This document shows, piece by piece, positions 14,675 to 22,204 of a stretch of DNA of 26,368 nucleotides (the stretch's first letter is position 1; each line of letters begins with the position of its first letter). Origin of the DNA: Roseovarius sp. Lineage in GTDB: Bacteria; Pseudomonadota; Alphaproteobacteria; Rhodobacterales; Rhodobacteraceae. Position numbers and translations under genes: made by a program. The stretch lies in contig JAASSQ010000008.1 in the NCBI GenBank assembly GCA_021767845.1, positions 1-26,368 on the forward strand, read 5' to 3'. The notes under the pieces are model-generated. The model was not told the origin of the DNA. It worked only from the letters and a program-made list of their open reading frames with translations, and ran no database searches.

Positions 14675-15115
14675 TTAAGCCCCGCCCCGGCGGTCGAGCT
14701 TGGTGGACAGGTGAATGAGGCTTTCGGAGCCTTTCACGCCGCGGGTTTCGCCGATCCGGTCCAGCGTGTCGTCCAGCGCCTCGGTCGTGTCCGCCTCGAG
14801 CCCCACGATCAGGTCGAACCGGCCAGAGGTGGTGTGCACGGTCTTGACGCCGATCAGGCTCTTTAGGCGGGCAAGGACCGCCGGGGCGCTGCGCGGCTCG
14901 ATGCTGACGAGGGCGGTGGCGCGCAGCGGCGCGCGCAGGGTGTCGGCCAGCCGCAGGGTATAGCCCGCGATCACGCCCGAGGATTCCAGCCGCTCCAGCC
15001 GGGCCTGCACCGTGGTGCGCGCAAGGTCCAGCCGCCGGGCCAGCGTGGCGACGGGGGTGCGGGCGTTCTCGCTCAGAAGGTCGATCAGGGCGCGGTCGGT
15101 TTCGTCGATCTGCAT
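14675..15115 (-). CDS. Lrp/AsnC family transcriptional regulator
   Basis: A 146-aa feast/famine regulator. An N-terminal winged helix-turn-helix (MQIDETDRALIDLLSENART, then recognition helix ARTTVQARLERLESSGVIAGY, residues 28-48) is followed by a RAM ligand-binding domain (residues about 68-140: ATALVSIEP, TVHTTSGRFDLIVGLEA). Such proteins bind DNA as octamers and respond to amino acids. It is divergent from the decarboxylase gene with 113 bp between starts, which makes that gene its most likely target. The effector might be ornithine, arginine or lysine, but this is inference. It lies 70 bp downstream of the valS start, on the same strand as valS, but is a separate unit. Confidence 0.93.
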   Translation of the reverse strand: MQIDETDRALIDLLSENARTPVATLARRLDLARTTVQARLERLESSGVIAGYTLRLADTLRAPLRATALVSIEPRSAPAVLARLKSLIGVKTVHTTSGRFDLIVGLEADTTEALDDTLDRIGETRGVKGSESLIHLSTKLDRRGGA

Positions 15116-15124
15116 GGCGTTCTT

Positions 15125-15158
15125 GTCATTTTGACGTTCATCATGGGCAGTCTATGCG
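15125..15158 (+). promoter_or_regulatory. Predicted decarboxylase promoter with overlapping operator-like palindrome
   Basis: TTGACG (15131-15136), a 16-bp spacer and TATGCG (15153-15158) predict a start near 15165, about 64 nt before the decarboxylase ATG. The palindrome GTCA-TTT-TGAC (15125-15135) overlaps the -35 element and lies 10 bp upstream of the AsnC regulator's own start codon. It could be the regulator's binding site, giving repression of both genes. Confidence 0.45.
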
Positions 15159-15228
15159 ATCTGACGCGCGGAATCGACGGGAATTGACGGCATACTGGGA
15201 AAAACAGGCAAGACATCAGGGACACCCC

Positions 15229-16359
15229 ATGCGCGAGACCCCGAACTGGGCCACGCCCGCGGCCCATATCACGCGGCACACCCCCGACACGGCGCTTCTG
15301 TATTTCGCGCCCACCGCCTTGCAGGCCACCGCGCGGCGGTTCCAGGCGGGGTTCGACGGGCTGGTGACCTACGCGGTCAAGGCCAATCCGGGCGAGGAGG
15401 TTCTGGCCAACCTTGTGGCCGCCGGCATCCGGGCTTTCGACGTGGCCAGCCCCCGCGAGATGTACGCGGTGCGCGCGGTCTGCGCCGATGCGGTGCTGCA
15501 TTACAACAACCCCGTCCGCTCGCCCGAGGAAGTGGCCGTGGCGCGCGCGCTTGGCGTTGCGTCCTATTCGGTGGATTGCCTGCGCGAGCTGGACAAGCTG
15601 GCGGGCGTGCCACGCGGGACGGAAATGAGCGTGCGGCTGGCCCTGCCGGTCAAGGGCGCCGCCTATGATTTCGGCGAGAAGTTCGGCGTCGATCCCGCGC
15701 GCGCGGCAGAGTTGCTGCGCGAGGTGGCGGCGCGCGGGTTCACCCCGTCGATCACCTTTCACCCCGGCACCCAATGTGCCGACCCGCAGGCCTGGGGCGC
15801 CTATGTCGCGGCGGCGGCCGATGTGGCGCGCGCCGCCGGGGTGCGGATCGCGCGGCTGAACGTGGGGGGCGGGTTCGCCTCGCATCGCGAGGGGGACGCG
15901 CCGGACCTGGAGGCGATTTTTGCCCATATCCGCGACGAGGTGGCGCGCTGTTTCGGCCCCGAGACCCCGGCGCTGGTCTGCGAGCCGGGCCGCGCGATGG
16001 TGGCCGATGCCTTCACGCTGGCCACACGGGTCAAGGCGCTGCGCGAGGGCGGCGCGGTGTTCCTGAACGACGGCGTCTATGGCGGGCTGACCGAGGCGCG
16101 CGACATCGGCGCGCCGGGGCGCATCCGGGTGATCGGGCCGGATGGCACGATGCGCCGCGGCGCGGACGTGCCGCGCGTCGTGTTCGGGCCGACCTGCGAC
16201 AGCATCGACCGGCTGCCCGACCCGCTGCCCCTGCCGGGCGACATGGCCGAGGGCGATTACGTTCTGTTTCACGGCATGGGCGCCTATTCGCGCAGCCTGA
16301 CCACCCGCTTCAACGGCTATGGCGTGGGCGACCCGGTGACGGTGGCTGCGCTGGAGTGA
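15229..16359 (+). CDS. Fold-type III PLP decarboxylase (ornithine decarboxylase-like)
   Basis: A 376-aa alanine-racemase-fold decarboxylase of the eukaryotic-type ornithine/diaminopimelate decarboxylase family, giving putrescine from ornithine, or cadaverine from lysine. The PLP lysine is in VTYAVKANPGEEVL (Lys51). The phosphate-binding NVGGGF, the EPGRAMVADA segment and the active-site Cys-Asp in GPTCDSIDR (Cys323) match ODC rather than DAP decarboxylase. It lacks the extra domain of long arginine decarboxylases. The start at 15229 has AGGGA 7 nt upstream; an in-frame ATG 25 codons earlier gives non-homologous residues. The divergent AsnC-type gene probably controls it. Lysine activity cannot be excluded. 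Confidence 0.92.
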   Translation: MRETPNWATPAAHITRHTPDTALLYFAPTALQATARRFQAGFDGLVTYAVKANPGEEVLANLVAAGIRAFDVASPREMYAVRAVCADAVLHYNNPVRSPEEVAVARALGVASYSVDCLRELDKLAGVPRGTEMSVRLALPVKGAAYDFGEKFGVDPARAAELLREVAARGFTPSITFHPGTQCADPQAWGAYVAAAADVARAAGVRIARLNVGGGFASHREGDAPDLEAIFAHIRDEVARCFGPETPALVCEPGRAMVADAFTLATRVKALREGGAVFLNDGVYGGLTEARDIGAPGRIRVIGPDGTMRRGADVPRVVFGPTCDSIDRLPDPLPLPGDMAEGDYVLFHGMGAYSRSLTTRFNGYGVGDPVTVAALE

Positions 16360-16375
16360 TCCGCCCCGCCCGCTC

Positions 16376-16403
16376 TGGACAAGCGCGCGCGGCCCGCTAG
16401 GGT
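16376..16403 (+). promoter_or_regulatory. Predicted promoter of the molybdopterin-binding subunit gene
   Basis: TGGACA (16376-16381), a 16-bp spacer and TAGGGT (16398-16403) predict transcription from near 16410, about 33 nt before the ATG. This suggests that the gene is not only read through from the decarboxylase gene. Confidence 0.45.
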
Positions 16404-16442
16404 CCCGCCCGAGGAATTGGGCCACGCGCAAAGGGGCGGATC

Positions 16443-18737
16443 ATGGAGAAGTTCGGCAAGAGCCAGCCGGTCACGCGGTTCGAGGATCAGCGGTTTCTGA
16501 CGGGCCACGGGCGCTACGTGGACGACATCGCGCCTGCCGGGGCGCTCCATGCCCATGTTTTTCGCGCGCCGGTCGCGCATGGCGAGATTACCGCGCTGGA
16601 CGTGGACGAGGCGCGCGCGGCGCCGGGGGTGCATCTGGTGCTGACCGCCGATGATCTGGCGCGGGCGGGAGTGACCGAGGGCATGGCCTTCAACACCGTG
16701 ACCAATCGTGATGGCACCAAGGGCGCGGCCCCGCGCCGGCCGCTGCTGGCCGAAGGGCGGATGCGGTTCGTGGGGGAGCCTGTTGCGCTGGTGGTGGCCG
16801 ACAGCCCGAGCGCCGCGCAGGACGCCGCCGAACTGATCGAGCTGGATTACGAGGATCTGCCCGCCCACATGGAGCCCGCCGCCGGCGGTACGGCCTTGCA
16901 TGACGAGGCGCCGGACAACCGCGCCTTTGACTGGGCCATGGGCGACGAGGCGGCCGTAACGGCGGCGGAACAGGCGGCGGCCCGTGTGGTGCGGATGCGC
17001 CTGCATGACAACCGGATCATCGCCAACCCGATGGAGCCACGCGGCTGCCATGCCGAGATCGAGGGCAACCGTCTGCATGTCGCGGTGAACGGGCAGGGCG
17101 TCTGGGGCACCAAGCGCAACCTTGCGCGGGTTCTGGGCATGGATGCGGACGACATCCGCGTGACCAACCCCGACGTGGGCGGCGGGTTCGGCACCAAGGC
17201 GATGGATTACCCCGAAACCTACCTTGTGGCCCATGCCGCCCGCACGCTCGGCAAACCCGTGCGGTGGATGGCGGGGCGCGGGGAAACCATGCTCAGCGAC
17301 AATGGCGGGCGCGGGCTGGATCATGCCCTGATGTTGGCCTTCGACGCCGATCACCGGATCACCGCCTACCGGGTGGACAGCCGCGTCGATCTGGGCGCCT
17401 ACAACAGCCCGATGGCGCAACTGATCCAGTCGGAGCTGTTTTCCAAGGTGCTGACGGGCGTCTATGATGTGCAGACCGCCTTTCTGCATGTCGAGGGGTT
17501 CTTTACCAACACCACGCAGGTCGATGCCTATCGCGGCGCGGGCCGGCCCGAGGCGATCTATGCGCTGGAACGGATCATGGACCGCGCGGCGCGTGAACTG
17601 GGGGTCGATGTGTGGGAGCTGCATCGCCGCAACTTCATCCCCAAGACGGCCTTTCCCTATGTTTCGGCCACGGGGGAGACCTATGACGTGGGCGATTTCG
17701 ACCGGGTGCTGAGCCGTGCCGAGGCCCTGAGCGACCGGGCCGGATTCGCCGCGCGCAAGGCCGAGAGCGCGGCGAGCGGCAAGCTGCGGGGCATGGGCCT
17801 GTGCTATTACATCGAAAGCATCCTGGGCAATCCGTCGGAGACCGCCAAGGTGGCATTCGAGGCGGATGGCAGCGTTTCGATCTATGTCGGCACGCAGTCG
17901 AACGGGCAGGGGCATGAAACCGTCTATGCGCAGTTCCTGTCGGACCAGACGGGCATTCCCGTCGATCTGATCCGCGTCGTGCAGGGCGACAGCGACCGCA
18001 TCGCCAATGGCGGCGGCACGGGCGGGTCACGCTCGGTCACCACGCAGAACAACGCGACGCTGGCGACGGTGGAGAAGATGATCGCGGCCTTCGTGCCTTA
18101 CCTGGCCGAAAAGATGGGCGTGGAGGAGGCCGAGGTCACGTTCGATGACGAGACCTTCCGCGCGCCGGGATCGAACCTGACGCCCACCCTGACCGAGGCC
18201 GCGGCGATGGCGCGGGCGGACGGGCGGACCGATCTGCTGGTGCACGAGGAAACCGCGACCTTGCCCGCGCGGTCCTATCCCAACGGGGCGCATGTGGCCG
18301 AGGTGGAGGTCGATCCCGAGACAGGCAAGGTCACGCTGGACCGATACACCGTGGTTGACGATTTCGGCAATCTCATCAACCCGATGCTGGTCGAAGGGCA
18401 GGTGCATGGCGGCGCAGTGCAGGGCATCGGGCAGGCGCTTTGCGAGAGGGTGGTGCATGACGAGGATGGCCAGCTTCTGACCGCCAGTTTCATGGATTAC
18501 GCGATGCCGCGCGCCGATGACGTGCCGATGTTCGCCTTCGCCAGCGAACCCGTGCCCTCGACCGCGAACGCGATGGGGATGAAGGGCTGTGGCGAGGCGG
18601 GCACCGTGGGCGCGATGGCGGCGACCGCCAACGCCGTGGCCGATGCGCTGTGGGAGCGCGGGGTGCGCAACGCCGACATGCCGTTCACGCCGCACCGGGT
18701 CTGGTCGATGCTGAACGCGGCCGGGGAGGCGGCCTGA
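16443..18737 (+). CDS. Molybdopterin-binding subunit, xanthine dehydrogenase / CoxL-like (form II) family
   Basis: A 764-aa large subunit of a molybdenum hydroxylase. The N-terminal aldehyde-oxidase a/b hammerhead domain (about residues 18-130) is followed by the molybdopterin-binding domain. Motifs are GGGFGTK (246-252), AYRGAGR (362-368), the cofactor loop GQGHETVYAQF, and the catalytic glutamate in GCGEAG (Glu718). AYRGAGR is the form II signature; true CO dehydrogenase (form I) has AYxCSFR, so CO is not the expected substrate. Such enzymes hydroxylate aldehydes or N-heterocycles. They normally need an FAD subunit and a 2Fe-2S subunit, and neither is adjacent: the upstream gene is a decarboxylase and the downstream gene is on the other strand. 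A GGGGCGGA ribosome site precedes the ATG. Confidence 0.94.
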   Translation: MEKFGKSQPVTRFEDQRFLTGHGRYVDDIAPAGALHAHVFRAPVAHGEITALDVDEARAAPGVHLVLTADDLARAGVTEGMAFNTVTNRDGTKGAAPRRPLLAEGRMRFVGEPVALVVADSPSAAQDAAELIELDYEDLPAHMEPAAGGTALHDEAPDNRAFDWAMGDEAAVTAAEQAAARVVRMRLHDNRIIANPMEPRGCHAEIEGNRLHVAVNGQGVWGTKRNLARVLGMDADDIRVTNPDVGGGFGTKAMDYPETYLVAHAARTLGKPVRWMAGRGETMLSDNGGRGLDHALMLAFDADHRITAYRVDSRVDLGAYNSPMAQLIQSELFSKVLTGVYDVQTAFLHVEGFFTNTTQVDAYRGAGRPEAIYALERIMDRAARELGVDVWELHRRNFIPKTAFPYVSATGETYDVGDFDRVLSRAEALSDRAGFAARKAESAASGKLRGMGLCYYIESILGNPSETAKVAFEADGSVSIYVGTQSNGQGHETVYAQFLSDQTGIPVDLIRVVQGDSDRIANGGGTGGSRSVTTQNNATLATVEKMIAAFVPYLAEKMGVEEAEVTFDDETFRAPGSNLTPTLTEAAAMARADGRTDLLVHEETATLPARSYPNGAHVAEVEVDPETGKVTLDRYTVVDDFGNLINPMLVEGQVHGGAVQGIGQALCERVVHDEDGQLLTASFMDYAMPRADDVPMFAFASEPVPSTANAMGMKGCGEAGTVGAMAATANAVADALWERGVRNADMPFTPHRVWSMLNAAGEAA

Positions 18738-18751
18738 GTGAGCGGCGCGGC

Positions 18752-19240
18752 TCAGCCCCGCGGGGCGGTCATGATCAGGCAGGTCGTGGTGCCCGAGGCG
18801 TAGAGCTTGCCATCCTCCTTGCCGCGAATCTCGCCGCGCGCGACCCCGGTGGAGCGGCCCGCGTGATCGACCGTGCCGGTGGCGGTCACGGTCAGGCCCT
18901 GCGGGATCGCGCGGGTGATGTTCACCTTGTATTCAAGGGTCGTATAGACCGATCCGCGCGGCACCTTGGTCATCACCGCGCAGGCCATGCAACTGTCGAG
19001 GATCGCGCCATACCAGCCGCCATGCACCCCGCGCATCGGGTTGAGCATGTCGAAGCCGGGGGTGCCTTCGAACACCACGCGGCCGTCTTCGGCCGATATG
19101 GGCCAGAACCCCATCGCGGCGCCGATCGGCGGGCCCGGCAGGCGGCCGGCCACCATGTCCTGCATGAAGTCCAGCCCGGACCGCGCCAGCAGCTCGTCCA
19201 TGCCGGCCAACTCGTCGGTATGTCGCGCGATGTTTCGCAT
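18752..19240 (-). CDS. PaaI family hotdog-fold thioesterase
   Basis: A 162-aa single-domain hotdog protein of the PaaI/YdiI group, expected to hydrolyse an acyl- or aryl-CoA thioester. GFDMLNPMRGVHGGWYGAILDSCMACAV contains the typical N-P-x-G-x-x-H-G-G active-site segment, here NPMRGVHGG. The later strands (VYTTLEYKVNITRAI, LTVTATGTVDHAGRSTGVARGEI) are standard. The start at 19240 has GGGGG 8 nt upstream; an ATG 18 codons earlier is possible but gives a Pro/Ser-rich extension. It follows metF on the same strand after 63 bp and may be co-transcribed with it; no functional link is evident. The substrate is unknown. Confidence 0.88.
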   Translation of the reverse strand: MRNIARHTDELAGMDELLARSGLDFMQDMVAGRLPGPPIGAAMGFWPISAEDGRVVFEGTPGFDMLNPMRGVHGGWYGAILDSCMACAVMTKVPRGSVYTTLEYKVNITRAIPQGLTVTATGTVDHAGRSTGVARGEIRGKEDGKLYASGTTTCLIMTAPRG

Positions 19241-19303
19241 GATGATCGCCCCCGATGCGGTATCCGGGGGCGACGTTAGGCCAGGTTGGCGCAAATGGAA
19301 ATG

Positions 19304-20170
19304 TCAGGCCACGTCGCGCAGATCGACCTTGGGCGTGACGCCAAGGGCGTGGCACACGTCGCGCGTCAGCTCGGGGCGGTTCAACGTGTAGAAATGCAGA
19401 TGCTCCGCGCCGCCCTCGATCAGCTCGCTGCACAGCTCGGTCGCCAGCGCGGTGGCCAGCAGATCCTGCCGGTTGTCGCGGATCGCCTTGTCGAACGTGT
19501 CATCGAGCCACGCCGGGATCGTGGTGCCGCAGGCGGTGGCGAATTTGCGCACGCCGGTCCAGTTCTCGATAGGCAGGACGCCCGGCACGATCGGCGCGTC
19601 GATGCCCGCTTTCACGCAGGCGTCGCGGAAGCGGAAGAAGGTCTCGGGCTCGAAGAAGAACTGGGTGATCGCCTCGGTCGCGCCGGCATCCAGCTTGCGC
19701 TTGAGCCAGTCGATGTCGGCCTGGGTGTCGGCGGCCTCGGGGTGCTTTTCGGGATAGGCGCCGACGCGGATGGTGAACTTGCCGGTGTCGGCCAGCGCCT
19801 CGATCAACTCGCAGGAATTGGCAAAGCCGCCGGGATGCGGGGTGAAGCCGCCCGAGCCCTTGGGCGGGTCGCCGCGCAGGGCCACGATCTCGGTCACGCC
19901 GGCGTCATGGAAGCTGTCGGCGATGGCGAGCGTTTCCTCGCGCGTGGCCTCGACGCAGGTGAGGTGCGCGGCGACGTTGAGGCCGGTGGCCTTGTGCAGG
20001 GTGCTGACCGCCTCGCGCGTCAATTCGCGGGTCGTGCCGCCCGCGCCATAGGTGACCGAGACGAAGCGCGGATCGAGCGGCGCAAGCGTGTGGATCGTGT
20101 CCCACAAACGGAAAGACGCCTCCAGCGTCTTGGGCGGGAAGAATTCGAACGAGATCTTGGGCGTGCTCAT
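19304..20170 (-). CDS. metF: 5,10-methylenetetrahydrofolate reductase
   Basis: A 288-aa FAD-dependent TIM-barrel enzyme that reduces 5,10-methylene-THF to 5-methyl-THF, the methyl donor for methionine synthesis. ISFEFFPPKT holds the catalytic-site Glu (Glu9); FVSVTYGAGGTTRELT and ALRGDPPKG are family signatures; ITQFFFEPETFFRF lies in the fifth strand region. The length matches bacterial MetF. The start at 20170 is the conserved N-terminus; 135 in-frame codons upstream run through the metR gene on the other strand and are rejected. It is divergent from metR, with a MetR box between. On the minus strand a TATTAT (20240-20235) with no good -35 fits an activator-dependent promoter. Confidence 0.96.
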   Translation of the reverse strand: MSTPKISFEFFPPKTLEASFRLWDTIHTLAPLDPRFVSVTYGAGGTTRELTREAVSTLHKATGLNVAAHLTCVEATREETLAIADSFHDAGVTEIVALRGDPPKGSGGFTPHPGGFANSCELIEALADTGKFTIRVGAYPEKHPEAADTQADIDWLKRKLDAGATEAITQFFFEPETFFRFRDACVKAGIDAPIVPGVLPIENWTGVRKFATACGTTIPAWLDDTFDKAIRDNRQDLLATALATELCSELIEGGAEHLHFYTLNRPELTRDVCHALGVTPKVDLRDVA

Positions 20171-20222
20171 GTGCGGCTGTCCTGCGGATTTAGGTTGCCC
20201 CTGTGTCGCAGTTCCGCCATTG

Positions 20223-20254
20223 TGAAGCAACTTCATAATATTCATGGTTTGAAT
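20223..20254. promoter_or_regulatory. MetR box and second palindrome in the metF/metR spacer
   Basis: TGAA-GCAAC-TTCA (20223-20235) is an exact match to the MetR consensus TGAA-N5-TTCA. Next to it lies ATTCA-TGGTT-TGAAT (20240-20254), a palindrome with the half-sites in the opposite order. The TAATAT/ATATTA between them (20236-20241) reads as a -10 element on both strands. LysR-type regulators usually need two sites, so the pair may be one operator. Confidence 0.75.
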
Positions 20255-20269
20255 GAGGCGCGCTAATAT

Positions 20270-21199
20270 ATGCACATCGAATTGCGGCATCTGCGCACGA
20301 TCCGGGCCATTCACCAGGCGGGCGGAATCGCCCGCGCGGCGGACCTTCTGCACATCACGCAATCGGCCTTGAGCCACCAGATCAAGGGCCTTGAGGATCA
20401 GGCGGGCGTGGAGCTGTTCGTGCGGCGCTCGAAGCCGCTGAAACTGTCGGCGGCGGGGCAGCGGCTTTTGCGGGTGGCCGACAAGGTGCTGCCCGAGGTG
20501 GAAGCGCTGGAACAGGAATTCGGCGGGCTGCGGCAAGGCAGCGCGGGGCGGATGCATATCGCGATCGAGTGCCATGCCTGCTTCGAATGGCTGTTCCCGG
20601 TGCTGGAGCGGTTCCGCAAGGCCTGGCCGGACGTGGACGTGGATATCCGGCCCGGTCTGGCCTTCGAGGCGCTGCCGGCGCTGCGCAAGGAAGAGGTGGA
20701 TCTGGTCGTGTCGTCAGACCCCGAGGATCTGCCGGGCGTGGAGTTCAAGCCGCTGTTCGATTACGAGCCGGTCTTCGTGGCGTCGAGCCATCACCCGCTG
20801 GCCGAAAAGCCCTTTGTCGAGGCCGAGGATTTCCGCGACGAGACGCTGATCACCTACCCGGTGGACCGCTCGCGGCTCGATGTGTTCACCGAGCTTCTGA
20901 CCCCGGCAAAGGTGGAGCCGCGCGCGACCCGGCAGGTGGAGCTGACGGCGGTGATCCTGCTGCTGGTCGCCTCGAACAGGGGAGTGGCGGTGCTGCCCGA
21001 TTGGGTGGTGCGCGAGGTCAAGACCAGCAGCGATTACGTGACCCGGCCGATCACGGAAAACGGTTTGACCAAAAGGCTTTACGCGGCGATCCGCACCGAG
21101 GATGCCGACAAGCCCTTCGTCGCGCACCTGATCCGGCTGGCCCGGGAAATTCCGGTGCGGCTGCAACGCGGCGAAGGGGGCGAGCAAGGCCCCTTGTAA
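20270..21199 (+). CDS. metR: LysR family regulator MetR
   Basis: A 309-aa LysR-type regulator. The N-terminal winged helix-turn-helix begins MHIELRHLRTIRAIHQAGGI; its recognition helix is in ITQSALSHQIKGLEDQAGVELFVRR (residues 28-52). The C-terminal co-inducer domain follows from about residue 90 (MHIAIECHACFEWLFPVLERFRKAWPDVDVDI). This pattern, including IECHACFEWL, is typical of MetR, which uses homocysteine as co-inducer to activate methionine genes. Divergence from metF and the exact MetR box between the genes support the call. The ATG is preceded directly by CTAATAT with no Shine-Dalgarno sequence, so initiation may be SD-independent. suhB-like follows after 52 bp on the same strand. Confidence 0.9.
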   Translation: MHIELRHLRTIRAIHQAGGIARAADLLHITQSALSHQIKGLEDQAGVELFVRRSKPLKLSAAGQRLLRVADKVLPEVEALEQEFGGLRQGSAGRMHIAIECHACFEWLFPVLERFRKAWPDVDVDIRPGLAFEALPALRKEEVDLVVSSDPEDLPGVEFKPLFDYEPVFVASSHHPLAEKPFVEAEDFRDETLITYPVDRSRLDVFTELLTPAKVEPRATRQVELTAVILLLVASNRGVAVLPDWVVREVKTSSDYVTRPITENGLTKRLYAAIRTEDADKPFVAHLIRLAREIPVRLQRGEGGEQGPL

Positions 21200-21251
21200 G
21201 CAAGGCGCGGGCGGCGTATACGCGCGGCCTGAACGCAAGGGAGCCAGAGCG

Positions 21252-22040
21252 ATGCCGGGCAGTGCCAACCTCAACATCATGATCAAGGCCGCGCGCAAGG
21301 CGGGCCGGTCGCTGGTCAAGGACTTCCGCGAGGTGGAGCAATTGCAGGTCTCGGTCAAGGGGGCGGGCAATTTCGTCAGCCGCGCCGATCTGGCCGCCGA
21401 GAAGATCCTGAAAGAGGAACTGATGGGCGCGCGCCCGACCTATGGCTGGCTGGCCGAGGAACAGGGCGGCGAGGACGGGCAGGACCCGACCCGCCGCTGG
21501 ATCGTCGATCCGCTGGACGGCACCACCAACTTCCTGCACGGGCTGCCCCATTGGGCGATCTCCATCGCTTTGGAACACAAGGGAAAAATCGTGGCCGGCG
21601 TGGTCTATGACGCGGCCAAGGACGAGATGTTCCTTGCCGAGAAGGGCGAGGGCGCGTGGATGAACGACACCCGCCTGCGCGTCTCGGGCCGGGGCCGGAT
21701 GGCCGACGCGGTCTTTGCCACCGGCGTGCCCTTCGCGGGCCGCCCGGACCTGCCCGCGACCCTGCGGGAGCTGGCGCGGCTGATGCCGGCCTGCGCGGGC
21801 GTGCGGCGCTGGGGGGCGGCGTCGCTGGACATGGCCTACGTGGCGGCGGGCCGCTACGAAGGCTATTGGGAGCGGGCGCTGAATTCCTGGGACCTGGCCG
21901 CGGGCGTCATCATCGCGCAGGAGGCCGGGGCCTTTGTCGAGCCGCTGACCGAGGGGGCCGACATCCTTGAGGATGGCGAGGTGATCTGCGCCAACGAGGC
22001 GATTTTCGACAAGTTCGCCAAGACGATCCGGGGCGCGTGA
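21252..22040 (+). CDS. suhB: Inositol monophosphatase family protein (SuhB-like)
   Basis: A 262-aa Mg-dependent, Li-sensitive phosphatase of the IMPase family. Metal ligands are visible in LAEEQGG (Glu69/Glu70) and WIVDPLDGTTNFLHG (Asp86, Asp89 and Gly-Thr), and the C-terminal motif is NSWDLAAGVIIAQEAGA (Asp at about 215). The N-terminus (LNIMIKAARKAGRSL) resembles SuhB, which hydrolyses inositol-1-phosphate and in E. coli also assists rRNA antitermination. The fold and catalysis are secure; the physiological substrate may be another sugar phosphate such as 3'-phosphoadenosine phosphate or histidinol phosphate. GGAG lies 8-9 nt before the ATG. It is 52 bp downstream of metR. Confidence 0.92.
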   Translation: MPGSANLNIMIKAARKAGRSLVKDFREVEQLQVSVKGAGNFVSRADLAAEKILKEELMGARPTYGWLAEEQGGEDGQDPTRRWIVDPLDGTTNFLHGLPHWAISIALEHKGKIVAGVVYDAAKDEMFLAEKGEGAWMNDTRLRVSGRGRMADAVFATGVPFAGRPDLPATLRELARLMPACAGVRRWGAASLDMAYVAAGRYEGYWERALNSWDLAAGVIIAQEAGAFVEPLTEGADILEDGEVICANEAIFDKFAKTIRGA

Positions 22041-22062
22041 CCCGAATCGGGGTCAAGTCGCT

Positions 22063-22144
22063 GGTTAACAAGGCAAAACCGCGATCGGTATCACGTCGGT
22101 ATAACGTCGGTATTTCGCACCGCGCCGGGCCGGGTTAACAGGGC
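22063..22144 (+). repeat. Direct repeat GGTTAACARGGC flanking the second 11-bp-period element
   Basis: GGTTAACAAGGC (22063-22074) and GGTTAACAGGGC (22133-22144) differ at one base, 70 bp apart start to start. They bracket the 11-bp-period element at 22086-22118. Each contains the palindrome GTTAAC. The copy of the element at 11600 has no such flanks. Confidence 0.55.
22086..22118 (+). repeat. 11-bp-period tandem repeat, copy 2
   Basis: Units CGGTATCACGT (22086-22096), CGGTATAACGT (22097-22107) and CGGTATTTCGC (22108-22118) repeat the order seen at 11600-11632. It lies in the 210-bp spacer between the convergent suhB-like and GFA-family genes. The rest of that spacer holds the flanking direct repeats and the palindrome at 22186-22204, and no gene that I can support. 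Confidence 0.8.
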
Positions 22145-22185
22145 GCGCGGTGCCCCCTTCATCTGGCCACCAATACCTCGGGGGT

Positions 22186-22204
22186 CCGGGGGCAGAGCCC
22201 CCGG
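22186..22204. terminator. GC-rich palindrome, REP-like or bidirectional terminator
   Basis: CCGGGGGC (22186-22193) pairs with GCCCCCGG (22197-22204) across AGA. It lies between convergent genes, 47 bp from the GFA-family stop. Similar GGTCCGGGGGCAGAGCCCCC sequences are, as I recall, scattered in Rhodobacteraceae genomes. No U-tract follows. Confidence 0.5.

Noticed and set aside
12085..14718. Open frame of 877 codons on the plus strand opposite valS
   Set aside because: valS on the other strand has all class Ia signatures. The antisense frame is a Gly/Val/His-rich by-product of codon bias.
15085..17915. Two long minus-strand frames opposite the decarboxylase and molybdopterin subunit genes
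   Set aside because: They are Arg/His-rich and lack motifs, while the plus-strand genes carry intact active sites.
16443..18737. Carbon monoxide dehydrogenase large subunit (CoxL form I)
   Set aside because: The active-site loop reads AYRGAGR rather than AYxCSFR, and no coxS/coxM genes are adjacent.
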